From Planctomycetota bacterium (lineage in GTDB: Bacteria > Planctomycetota > UBA8742 > JACQVU01), in contig JACQVU010000013.1 in assembly GCA_016209585.1 (NCBI GenBank), positions 1 through 7,274 of the forward strand: DNA of 7,274 nt, read 5' to 3'. Below are positions 1-7,247 of the stretch, in pieces (position 1 is the stretch's first letter; every line of letters begins with the position of its first letter). The position numbers were made by a program, and so were the translations under genes. A model generated the notes under the pieces. It made no database searches. It saw nothing but the letters and a program-made list of their open reading frames with translations, and was not told the origin of the DNA.

Positions 1-912
1 TTCGTGCCCGACGCCACCATCACCGCCGAAGGCGCGGTGATCGTGCCCCCGCCGGAGGGCATGACCTTCCCCCAGGAAGGCGTCTGCGCCTGCCCGGCAG
101 AGTCCCTGCCCCCCGGCTTCACCGACGCCGTGCCCGACGCCGCCCCCGCCGGCGGCGGCATGGTGGCCTTCCCCATGCCGGAGGGCATGACGCCCACGCC
201 GGAGGGCGGCGTGCAGTTCTCCGAGCCGGTGCCCCCCGTCTACTACGCCCCCTTCTGCCCGGAGGCCGCCATCACCCCTGACGGCGGGTGCGTCATCGCC
301 CCGCCGCCGGAAATGACGTTCGATCCGGCGGGGGGAACCTTCACCATTCCGGCGGCGCAGGCGCCGGAGTTCCAGGCCCCCTTCCCGCCCGGCTCCGTCA
401 TCTACCCGGACGGCGGGTACGGCTTCGCTCCGCCTGAGGGCTTCACCATGAATCCCGACGGCGGCATGCACATGCCGGCGATGGAGTGGGCCGGCCCCGT
501 GCCCCCCATGCCGCCGGAGTTCCCCGCCCCCGTGGAGTACGTGACGCCGGCTGACGCCTTCGGCGACGTGCCGCCTCCCAACCCCACGGGCTACGTGAAC
601 GACTTCATCCAGCCCATGTTCGAGGGTGCGCCGGCCGGGGTGAACGGCGAGCCGGCCTGGGGTCTCACGTACAACGCCGCCGACCCGGCCGCCAGCGCCT
701 GGACGCTGCCGCTGCCGCCGGAATCGGTGAACGTGGCGGAGGGGACGATCACCGTGCCGGCCGAGATGGTGAACGCCACCTCGTTCCTGCCGCCCGAGGC
801 CATGCCGAACCCGGACGGCTCGTACACCGTCAATTCCTGGCCGATCAGCGACCTGACCGACAACGGCAACGGCACCATCACGCTGGGGGTGGACATCAGC
901 ACGCCCTCGTGA
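1..912 (+). CDS. Pro/Gly-rich short-repeat protein, 5'-truncated, family not recognised
   Basis: The reading frame is open from the first base and stops with TGA at 910-912. A GTG at 4 could be a start, but repeat units begin at once and no ribosome binding site is visible, so the gene probably begins upstream of the window. At least 302 residues are present. Numbering from the GTG, most of residues 2-158 and 238-297 are a degenerate repeat of about 15-17 residues with pattern P-P-E-x-h-T-x-x-P-D-G-G-x-h-x-h-P (h, hydrophobic). Copies lie near residues 2-15, 17-31, 58-75, 85-100, 101-116, 128-143, 143-158, 238-252 and 263-277, with a last degenerate one near 283-297. The alternating hydrophobic residues between Pro and Gly turns suggest short beta hairpins or a beta-solenoid-like fibre. 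No catalytic motif or membrane anchor is visible; any signal peptide would lie outside the window. A surface or extracellular structural role is inference. The frame matches the strong third-position GC, and the gene ends at a good terminator, so I regard it as real. Confidence 0.72.
   Translation, partial: FVPDATITAEGAVIVPPPEGMTFPQEGVCACPAESLPPGFTDAVPDAAPAGGGMVAFPMPEGMTPTPEGGVQFSEPVPPVYYAPFCPEAAITPDGGCVIAPPPEMTFDPAGGTFTIPAAQAPEFQAPFPPGSVIYPDGGYGFAPPEGFTMNPDGGMHMPAMEWAGPVPPMPPEFPAPVEYVTPADAFGDVPPPNPTGYVNDFIQPMFEGAPAGVNGEPAWGLTYNAADPAASAWTLPLPPESVNVAEGTITVPAEMVNATSFLPPEAMPNPDGSYTVNSWPISDLTDNGNGTITLGVDISTPS
256..477 (+). repeat. Best-preserved block of the protein-level PDGG repeat (four units)
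   Basis: Four units of the repeat lie here as two tandem pairs: codons for residues 85-100 and 101-116, then 128-143 and 143-158. Each unit centres on P-[DA]-G-G followed by four residues and a proline. The two pairs are separated by a Pro/Phe-rich spacer at residues 117-127, so the higher-order period is about 43 residues. Similarity also shows in the DNA, for example GACGGCGGGT at 281-290 and again at 410-419, which suggests growth by duplication followed by divergence. Confidence 0.6.
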
Positions 913-927
913 GTGAAACCAGCCAGC

Positions 928-983
928 CCGGTCGCGGGAACGAGAGCCGGGTGCTTCGGCGCCCGGCTCTTGTTCCGCGCCGG
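928..983. terminator. Long UUCG-capped hairpin, probable bidirectional terminator
   Basis: The core stem pairs AGAGCCGGGTGC (943-954) with GCGCCCGGCTCT (959-970) across a TTCG loop (955-958) closed by C-G, the classic extra-stable tetraloop, with one G-U pair. Pairing continues outward: 937-942 pairs with 971-976 with one more G-U. It then extends to about 928/983 if single-base bulges at 936 and 932 are allowed. The plus-strand arm has a weak T tract, TTGTT (970-974). The hairpin lies between the convergent stop codons at 912 (plus) and 996 (minus), so it is well placed to end both transcripts. The T tract is short for a canonical intrinsic terminator. Confidence 0.75.
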
Positions 984-995
984 TTCGCCGGTGGT

Positions 996-2162
996 TCAGG
1001 GTTTCGGGCCGTATGCGGCGCGCAAGCCCTGTTTTTCGAGCCGCTGCCCGACGCCCTTGACCAGCAGCGGCCAGGCGATGGTGGCGTCGGCGTAGACTTC
1101 GGCGTACCGGCCGCCGTCGCTGGGGGCGGCGAACTTTCCCCAGGAAACACCTTCCTGGTAGGTGCAGCCCGAAAGCCCGCCGAAGTGTGTGGGTTCGGGG
1201 CAGAGCCTCACGCCGTAACGGAACTGCACCTGCTTGAAGCCGGCCCGCAGGTGGATATTCAGGTACTCGAAGTAGGGGCCTACCTGCTGCGCCCAGTTAC
1301 GCGGCACGCCGCCGCCGACGGTGAAGATGCCCAAACGGGGCGCCTGGAGAGCCTGGGCGCCGTAGGCTTCCAGGTCGAGAATGGGGTCGAACGGAACCGG
1401 GGGCTTCCCCGCCAGTTGCCGGCGGCGCCGATCCAGGGCGAAGTCCATGCCGAGTTCGGAGTCGGAGAAGGCCGGCACGAAGACGCTCACGCCGTTGCGG
1501 AAGGCGCTCTTGAGAATGCCGGGGGCCTTGGTCTGGCCGCAGAGGATCCGGCCCATGTGCTTCAACAACGTGTGCGAGCAGGCGGTCTCGCCCTCGCCGT
1601 ACATCGCCACGGCCTCTTCCATGATGGAGGCCACGGAGAGGAAGTTGTGCTCCAGTTCGAGCGAGTCGTAGACCCGGTAGTAGCCCTCCCGGTAGAGGTC
1701 GGCGTCCGACCGGTCCGACGGGACCTTGTAGTGGCGATAGCCGGCGCCCTCCACCAGCCCGTGCGACATGGCCGCGCCGGTGCTGACCAGCGCCTGCACC
1801 CAGCCGCGATCAATCATGTCGCACAGCACGAGGGCCTGCTTGGCCACCGTCATGGCGCCGGCCAGCGTGGCGACCACGAAGCAGCCCGGGTCGGTGATCA
1901 TGGCGGTGAGCACGTCGGCGGCCTCGCCCAGCGCCCGCCCCGCGAACGAGGTCTTGGCCATGGCGGCGAGAAGGTCGTCGAAGTCCTGGACGCGGTCGAG
2001 ATCGATGGCTTCGAGCGCCTCCAATCCCCGGCCGGTTCCGAAGTGGCGCGGGGCGCGGGGAGCCTGCTTTCCGGGAGGGCGAGAGCGCGACGAGGACGAG
2101 CGCGCGGTCGGGCCGGCCTTTGCCCCGCCGCGGCCGCGGGAGGGTGTGGCGTTCTTTTTCAT
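996..2162 (-). CDS. Deoxyhypusine synthase-family protein (bacterial)
   Basis: A 388-residue protein starting at ATG (2162-2160) and ending at TGA (998-996), close to the usual family length of about 350-380. Family members are NAD-dependent enzymes that move the aminobutyl group of spermidine to a lysine of eIF5A, or to a free amine in the homospermidine synthase branch; they are cytosolic tetramers. Residues 1-40 are a basic Arg/Ser/Pro/Lys-rich tail. The synthase domain follows from about residue 41: the TGAAMSHGL segment at 128-136 (NAD-binding region), VPAFSDSELG at 229-238, GGGVPRN at 283-289, and EGVSWGK at 337-343. Lys343 corresponds to the catalytic lysine of the human enzyme (Lys329), with Trp341 and Glu337 also kept. 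Bacteria lack eIF5A, so a role on free polyamines is more likely than protein modification; this is inference. No clear Shine-Dalgarno precedes the ATG, but the next in-frame ATG (residue 68) lies inside the domain. It converges on the repeat-protein gene and diverges from the ABC operon. Confidence 0.9.
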   Translation of the reverse strand: MKKNATPSRGRGGAKAGPTARSSSSRSRPPGKQAPRAPRHFGTGRGLEALEAIDLDRVQDFDDLLAAMAKTSFAGRALGEAADVLTAMITDPGCFVVATLAGAMTVAKQALVLCDMIDRGWVQALVSTGAAMSHGLVEGAGYRHYKVPSDRSDADLYREGYYRVYDSLELEHNFLSVASIMEEAVAMYGEGETACSHTLLKHMGRILCGQTKAPGILKSAFRNGVSVFVPAFSDSELGMDFALDRRRRQLAGKPPVPFDPILDLEAYGAQALQAPRLGIFTVGGGVPRNWAQQVGPYFEYLNIHLRAGFKQVQFRYGVRLCPEPTHFGGLSGCTYQEGVSWGKFAAPSDGGRYAEVYADATIAWPLLVKGVGQRLEKQGLRAAYGPKP

Positions 2163-2199
2163 GGTGGGGTCAAAGGTCGGGTCGGGACCGCGCGTGGCG

Positions 2200-2248
2200 A
2201 GGGACGCGGGGCGCGGGGGCAGGGACGCGGTGCGAGGGACCCGGGGCG
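2200..2248. repeat. Three near-identical 14-mers in the divergent intergenic region
   Basis: AGGGACGCGGGGCG (2200-2213), AGGGACGCGGTGCG (2221-2234) and AGGGACCCGGGGCG (2235-2248) are direct copies, copies two and three each differing from the first at one position. Copies two and three abut; copy one is separated by a 7-nt spacer, giving start spacings of 21 and 14. The first also belongs to a 17-nt repeat, 2197-2213 against 2232-2248, with one mismatch. They lie between the DHS-like gene start and the ABC operon promoter. They could be operator sites for a regulator, or drift of a GC-rich tract; the sequence alone does not decide. Confidence 0.6.
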
Positions 2249-2300
2249 TCTTGGAGGTGGTCTCCTCCCGGCCGCGCCTGGCGGTTGGCGAACAGGGTAC

Positions 2301-2331
2301 TTCACCGCGCGGCGCGAAAACACGGTATACT
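2301..2331 (+). promoter_or_regulatory. Candidate sigma-70-type promoter for the ABC operon
   Basis: TATACT at 2326-2331 matches the -10 consensus TATAAT at five of six positions and stands out in this GC-rich DNA. TTCACC at 2301-2306 is a four-of-six match to TTGACA, but the 19-nt spacer is longer than the preferred 17, so the -35 is weak. Transcription would begin near 2338, leaving a leader of about 20 nt before the ATG at 2358. The box lies within GTATAC, a palindrome, so a weaker TATACC is also presented on the minus strand toward the DHS-like gene. Confidence 0.45.
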
Positions 2332-2345
2332 GCGTGGCTGCCGCC

Positions 2346-2350
2346 GGGAG
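2346..2350 (+). promoter_or_regulatory. Ribosome binding site of the ABC ATPase gene
   Basis: GGGAG lies 7 nt before the ATG at 2358. It fixes the start of the ATPase, because the same frame is open for almost 1.5 kb upstream, through the antisense of the neighbouring gene. Confidence 0.65.
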
Positions 2351-2357
2351 CACGCGC

Positions 2358-3284
<927 letters not shown>

Positions 3285-3314
3285 CGGCCCGGCGACGACG
3301 GGCGGCGGGAGGGC

Positions 3315-3319
3315 AGAGG
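3315..3319 (+). promoter_or_regulatory. Ribosome binding site of the permease gene
   Basis: AGAGG lies 7 nt before the ATG at 3327 and supports that start. A second purine run, GGGAGGG at 3307-3313, is too far upstream to serve it well. Confidence 0.55.
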
Positions 3320-3326
3320 TCCGCGG

Positions 3327-5051
3327 ATGGGCGTTTTCAGGGAACTGCTTCTGGACAATCCCGAGATGGGCCGGCAACTGAAGCCGGCCCTGCGGTCGGG
3401 GAGTTTCTCCGTTTTCCAGACGGTCTACCTCCTGCTCTTCCTGGTGGTGGTCTTCATCGAACTGATGGGCTTCTACGACGGGACGCGCGGGCTGGTGATG
3501 GACCGGGAGATGAAGTTTTCGCGGTGGGCGCTGATCGCCTACTGGACGGTGGTGGGGTTCCAGGCCGGGTATCTCTGCCTGGTGGGCACGGTGAAGGTGA
3601 TCGCCACCGTGGTGTACGAGAACGTGAACGGCACGCTGGAGTACGTGCGGCTCTCGCCGGTGCGCCCGCTGGCGATCACCCTTGGCAAGTTGTTCGGCGC
3701 GCCGGCGGCGGAGTACGTCCTGCTGGCGCTGGCGATGCCGGTGGCGTGGTTCCTGTTCGACAACACCGACGCGCCGCTGTCGGCGTTCTTCCTGACGCAG
3801 GCCACCATCGTGCTCTACTTCGCGGCCTTCCATTCGAGCGTGATGATCCTGGCCGTGTTCGCGCGGCGCAGTTACGTGGCGGCGTTCATCTTCTTCGTGG
3901 TGACGCTCGGCTTCACGATCACGGCGGCGATCCTCGGCACCGGCTTCACCTGGGGATCGCCCTCGGCCGTCCACGCCGTCTTCCCGATCTGGCCGGTGGT
4001 GGCCGCGCACCTGGTGCAACGGCCGGTGGCGCTCAGCATCGAACTGTTCGGCGCCGGCTGCCCGATGTTCGCCTACCTCTGGATCCTCTACGCGCTGGTC
4101 GTGGTCGTGAACGTGCACATGGCCGCGCGGCGCATCGGCGACGACCAGCGGCCGCTGATCTCCCGCCCCATGGGCCTGGTCTATTTCGTCCTCTGCTGCT
4201 GGCTCCTGGTGCCGGCCTGTTTCGACAAGAACATCCTGGGCTTCTTCTTTCGTGCCTTCCGCGGCAGCGGCATCGCGCCCGACTTCGCTTACGCCCAGTT
4301 GCGCGCGCTCATCTTCCTGCTCCTGATGAGCCTTTTGTGCTACGCCTGGCTGTCGCTGCACCTCACCCCCGGCCGCGACGCCTACCGGCGCTACCTGCAA
4401 CGCCAGGAGAACCGCGGCGGGCTGCTGCGCTTTCTGTTGCATGACCGCGCCCCGGTCATGCCCTACATGATGACGGTCGCGCTCGCCGGGCTGGTGGTGG
4501 CCGCGCTGGCGGCCGTGACCTACACGTCCGAATGGTACGTGGGTGAACGGCCGCAGGCGGTGTGGCTCACCGCGGCCATGGTGGCGCTCTGGTTCGCCTT
4601 CGTGGCCACGTGCAGCGCCATCGTCCAGGTCTTCTGCCTGCGCTGGCCCCGGGCCGGGCGTGTCATGGCCCCGGCCCTCATCGCCTGCTGGCTGGTGCTC
4701 ACGCTCCTTTTGTCGCTCTTCCCGCCCATCCTGCTGCGCGACCCCGACGTCTTCCCCTACTGCCTGGCGATGAACCCGGTGTCGGCCATCGTGACGCCGG
4801 TCATCACCTATGACGCCATTTATACCTACCGGCTCCCGGAGGTCATGGTCGAGCGCTACCGCGCCTCCACGATCTGGGGGCTGGCGGCGTACAGCGCCGT
4901 GGCCCTCCTGGCCGTGCTGGTGGCGGAGGGCCTTCGCCGCGGGGTGGCGCGCAAGTATGGCCGGGACCAGAAACGGATCCTCACCGAGGACTTCTACCCC
5001 GTCATCACCCCGGTGGTGGTCGGCGACGCCCCGCCCGCGAACCGGCCGTGA
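3327..5051 (+). CDS. ABC-2-type transporter permease, large multi-spanning membrane protein
   Basis: A 574-residue inner-membrane protein, partner of the ATPase encoded 42 nt upstream. I count about 11-13 hydrophobic spans, roughly at residues 28-49, 67-90, 126-145, 152-178, 183-203, 217-230, 246-265, 283-297, 325-345, 377-398, 410-436, 447-469 and 516-534. The stretch YENVNGTLEYVRLSPVRP (97-114) matches the E-x-x-x-G-T-L-E-x-x-x-L-S-P element seen after the second span of ABC-2 permeases, which contacts the ATPase. Simple ABC-2 permeases have six spans in 250-400 residues, so this one is about double. The part after residue 377, again several spans with a hydrophilic link at 348-376, may be a second half-transporter; that is inference from the layout. 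The C-terminus (from about 536) is basic and presumably cytoplasmic. The exported substrate is unknown. The gene converges on the GMC operon 47 nt downstream. Confidence 0.9.
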   Translation: MGVFRELLLDNPEMGRQLKPALRSGSFSVFQTVYLLLFLVVVFIELMGFYDGTRGLVMDREMKFSRWALIAYWTVVGFQAGYLCLVGTVKVIATVVYENVNGTLEYVRLSPVRPLAITLGKLFGAPAAEYVLLALAMPVAWFLFDNTDAPLSAFFLTQATIVLYFAAFHSSVMILAVFARRSYVAAFIFFVVTLGFTITAAILGTGFTWGSPSAVHAVFPIWPVVAAHLVQRPVALSIELFGAGCPMFAYLWILYALVVVVNVHMAARRIGDDQRPLISRPMGLVYFVLCCWLLVPACFDKNILGFFFRAFRGSGIAPDFAYAQLRALIFLLLMSLLCYAWLSLHLTPGRDAYRRYLQRQENRGGLLRFLLHDRAPVMPYMMTVALAGLVVAALAAVTYTSEWYVGERPQAVWLTAAMVALWFAFVATCSAIVQVFCLRWPRAGRVMAPALIACWLVLTLLLSLFPPILLRDPDVFPYCLAMNPVSAIVTPVITYDAIYTYRLPEVMVERYRASTIWGLAAYSAVALLAVLVAEGLRRGVARKYGRDQKRILTEDFYPVITPVVVGDAPPANRP

Positions 5052-5052
5052 G

Positions 5053-5077
5053 AGCCGCGATCGCGGCTGGCTTCTTT
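5053..5077 (+). terminator. Perfect 16-bp palindrome with T-rich tail, possible terminator of the ABC operon
   Basis: AGCCGCGATCGCGGCT (5053-5068) is a perfect palindrome directly after the permease stop codon (5049-5051). As RNA it folds into a six-pair GC stem with a GATC loop. Only the plus-strand reading is followed by T-rich sequence (CTTCTTT, 5071-5077), so it would act mainly on the ABC operon. The stem is short and the tail is interrupted by C, so the call is moderate. Confidence 0.45.
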
Positions 5078-5098
5078 CCAGGGGAATTCCGCGGTCGC

Positions 5099-6595
5099 TC
5101 ATGCCCGTAGCCGCTCGGCGATGGCGGGGGCCACGCGCTCGGCCACGGCCGCCACCGTGAGCGAAGTGTTCACCGCCAGCGGCGCAGGAACGGCCGCGCC
5201 GTCGACCACGAAGAGGTTGCGCCGCCCCCAGAGTTCGCACTCCGGCGTGAGCGCGCTGGTCGCCCGCCGCTCGCCCATACGGCACGCGCCCAGCGGGTGG
5301 ACGGTGCCGGCGAGGCCCAGCGTCTCCCAGGTGTTGGGAAGCAGGTGGCCGCCCAGTGCTTCCACCAGGCGCCGGCTGGCGTTGACGCCGGCGGACCACA
5401 TGCGGGCGGTCTCGGGCCGGGTGCGCCAGGTGACGTAAGGGAAGCCCAGGCGCGAGAGGCGCACCTGGCCCTCAGAGCGGTCCAGCCCCAGGATGCCGAT
5501 GGGCAGGAAATGGCGGTGCAAAACGCGCAGGTAGCGCTTGTGCGCCAGCCCCCACCAGCGGCCCCAGGGGGCCTGGATTTCGAACGGAACGCCCAGCGCG
5601 GCCATGGCCGGCGGGAGATGAACGCATTGTAACGTGAACCCCTCGTCGGCCAGGAAGCCCCAGGCCATGCTGTTGTCGATCTTCCCCGCCCAGGTGTCGG
5701 TCCGCGCCGGCGCCACGCCGGCCACGGCCATGTCGCCGTTCAGCGAGAGGTTCCGGCCGACGGCCGCGGGAATCTCTCCCAGCCCGCCGACGCCGCGCGA
5801 CGCCAGCAGCAACGCGGCCGACCCCACGGCGCCGGCGGCGACGACCAGCACGCGGGCGTCCAGGCGCCGTTCCTCCGCCCGGGTCCGGTCGCGGTAGTGC
5901 ACGCGGTACCCGGCCTCGCCGCTCGCGTCCAGCGCCTCCACCCGGCGCACCAGGCTGCTGGGACGCACCTCCACCCCGGCGCGCTCGGCCGCGGGGATGT
6001 AGTTTTCCGTGAGGGTCAGTTTGCGGCCCAGGCGGCAGCCGAAACTGCACCAGCCGCAGTCGGCGCAGTCGCGCAAGGCGGAGTTGAAGGCGTCGCAGGC
6101 GTGGCCGAGCCGTTCGAGGCCGTCGGCGAAGGCGTGGTCGCGCAGCGCCACCCGGCGCGAGGGCGGGGTTCCGCCGGCGTCGTTCCAGGTGGCGCGGGCG
6201 ACGCCCAGCGTGCGCTCCACGACGTCGTAGTGGGGGTCCAGCGACGCGCGGGTATAGGCCGCCGGCCAGAGGCGCGCGCCGTCGTCGCCGCGCAGGTCGA
6301 ACACCATGGTGGGCGCGCGCACCGACACCTGCGAGTAGATGAGCGAACCCCCGCCCACGCCCGTGCCGCCGGCGACCACCACCGAAGGCCCGCTGAAGAG
6401 GTCCCAGAGTTCGCGGGCGTAGGTGAAGTCCATGTCTTGCCGGAACTCTTCCGGGCGCCAGCGCCGCCCCTTCTCCAGCGCCACGATGCGCGCCCCCGGC
6501 GCGGCCTGGGCGGCGCGCAGCGCGGTGACGGCGCCGCCGAAGCCGGTGCCGATCACGCACAGGTCCGCGCGTTCGCCGCCCGCGGGGGAGATCAT
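5099..6595 (-). CDS. GMC-family FAD oxidoreductase with a four-cysteine cluster
   Basis: A 498-residue flavoprotein, within the usual 480-600 range, that should oxidise an alcohol, sugar or sterol-like hydroxyl by hydride transfer to FAD. The N-terminal dinucleotide fold has VIGTGFGGA (14-22) and the acidic strand end at Glu41. GGTGVGGGSLIYSQV (76-90) is the GMC substrate/FAD loop. The C-terminus has HPLGACRMG (433-441) and the VDGAAVPAPLAVNTSLT stretch (464-480), giving the catalytic His433/Asn476 pair. Cysteines 177, 180, 183 and 187 form C-x2-C-x2-C-x3-C, an arrangement shared with some bacterial GMC dehydrogenases and plant fatty-alcohol oxidases that could hold an iron-sulphur cluster. 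There is no signal peptide on this subunit. The ATG (6595-6593) overlaps the stop of the upstream small subunit as ATGA, implying translational coupling and a shared complex. Substrate and electron acceptor are not evident. Confidence 0.93.
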   Translation of the reverse strand: MISPAGGERADLCVIGTGFGGAVTALRAAQAAPGARIVALEKGRRWRPEEFRQDMDFTYARELWDLFSGPSVVVAGGTGVGGGSLIYSQVSVRAPTMVFDLRGDDGARLWPAAYTRASLDPHYDVVERTLGVARATWNDAGGTPPSRRVALRDHAFADGLERLGHACDAFNSALRDCADCGWCSFGCRLGRKLTLTENYIPAAERAGVEVRPSSLVRRVEALDASGEAGYRVHYRDRTRAEERRLDARVLVVAAGAVGSAALLLASRGVGGLGEIPAAVGRNLSLNGDMAVAGVAPARTDTWAGKIDNSMAWGFLADEGFTLQCVHLPPAMAALGVPFEIQAPWGRWWGLAHKRYLRVLHRHFLPIGILGLDRSEGQVRLSRLGFPYVTWRTRPETARMWSAGVNASRRLVEALGGHLLPNTWETLGLAGTVHPLGACRMGERRATSALTPECELWGRRNLFVVDGAAVPAPLAVNTSLTVAAVAERVAPAIAERLRA

Positions 6596-7239
6596 GGCGG
6601 GTTCCCGTCGGCCGTCAGGCCGCGCGGCGTGGGGCGTTCGGGAGCGCGGGGCAGCCCCTCGTTCGGGCCGGGCACGCCCAGGTAGGAAAGGCCGGCGCGC
6701 GACAGGAAGCCCAGGCAGAAGCAGACGTGCGCCGCCGCCGCCGCGCCTTCCAGAAACTCCGGAACGAGGTCGTACAGCCTGCCGAGCACGCGCTCCCGCC
6801 ACCTTCGCGGCAGCGAGCGGAAGCGCCGCCCATGCATAAGGTAGGAGGCCGCGTCCACCGCCAGCGCCAACGCCGTCACGGAGAGGTTCACCACGCGCTG
6901 CGGCACGCCCCCCGCCGGCGTTCGCGGCAGGAGCGCCGCGTTGGTGAGGAAGTCGAACGCGCCGCTTTCCAGCGCGCCGGGAGATTGTTCGGGGTCGCCG
7001 GCCGGGCCGGGAATCATGGTGTCTAACACGCAGGCGGCGGTGCGCGCCACGTGCCCCCGCGGCGCACGCCGTAAAAGGTCGCGGCGGGTGAAGGCCGGCG
7101 GACCGGCGTGGCTCGCGGCCTCCTCCGCCCGGTGGCGCAGGAAGGCCAGGGCGTACCCGGCCGCGCGCAGCACCCAGCGCGCCCGCCGCGGCCGCGACCG
7201 TGGGCGATACCCGCGCCCCGAAAACCAATCGACCGCCAT
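6592..7239 (-). CDS. Small accessory subunit of a GMC dehydrogenase (gluconate 2-dehydrogenase subunit 3 / DUF5987-like)
   Basis: A 215-residue protein ending at TGA (6594-6592), which overlaps the GMC start codon by 4 nt. The core MIPGPAGDPEQSPGALESGA (75-94) matches the I-P-x-x-x-x-x-P-G-A-x-E-x-G block of gluconate-2-dehydrogenase subunit 3 and DUF5987 proteins. These are small partners usually encoded beside GMC catalytic subunits and needed for their folding or export. The C-terminal part has moderately hydrophobic segments (116-135 and 166-184) and the closing YLGVPGP (186-192) typical of the family. FTRRDLLRR (50-58) resembles a Tat twin-arginine motif but is not followed by a strong hydrophobic stretch, so export is uncertain. 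The ATG at 7239 has no Shine-Dalgarno and sits 8 nt after a tRNA. A GTG at 7173 (residue 23) is a possible alternative start just before the conserved part. Family assignment is by motif only. Confidence 0.75.
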   Translation of the reverse strand: MAVDWFSGRGYRPRSRPRRARWVLRAAGYALAFLRHRAEEAASHAGPPAFTRRDLLRRAPRGHVARTAACVLDTMIPGPAGDPEQSPGALESGAFDFLTNAALLPRTPAGGVPQRVVNLSVTALALAVDAASYLMHGRRFRSLPRRWRERVLGRLYDLVPEFLEGAAAAAHVCFCLGFLSRAGLSYLGVPGPNEGLPRAPERPTPRGLTADGNPP

Positions 7240-7247
7240 GGAGAGTA

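Noticed and set aside
2253..2268. Inverted repeat GGAGG / CCTCC with a six-base loop in the divergent region
   Set aside because: Five pairs only and expected by chance in this composition; no start codon lies at a distance where the GGAGG would act as a ribosome binding site.
909..2357. An upstream in-frame extension of the ABC ATPase of 483 codons, starting at GTG 909
   Set aside because: It is antisense to the DHS-like gene and low in complexity. The ATPase motifs and a ribosome binding site fix the start at 2358.
5083..5090. Palindrome GGAATTCC in the convergent gap
   Set aside because: Eight bases, cannot form a stable hairpin and has no T tract; not evidence for a terminator of the GMC operon.
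5472..6560. A 362-codon minus-strand frame inside the GMC gene
   Set aside because: Shifted frame of the GMC coding sequence, extremely Arg/Gly-rich, with no family motifs.
5897..6685. A 262-codon plus-strand frame antisense to the GMC gene
   Set aside because: Opposite a gene with complete FAD and catalytic motifs; composition typical of antisense GC-rich DNA, with no ribosome binding site.
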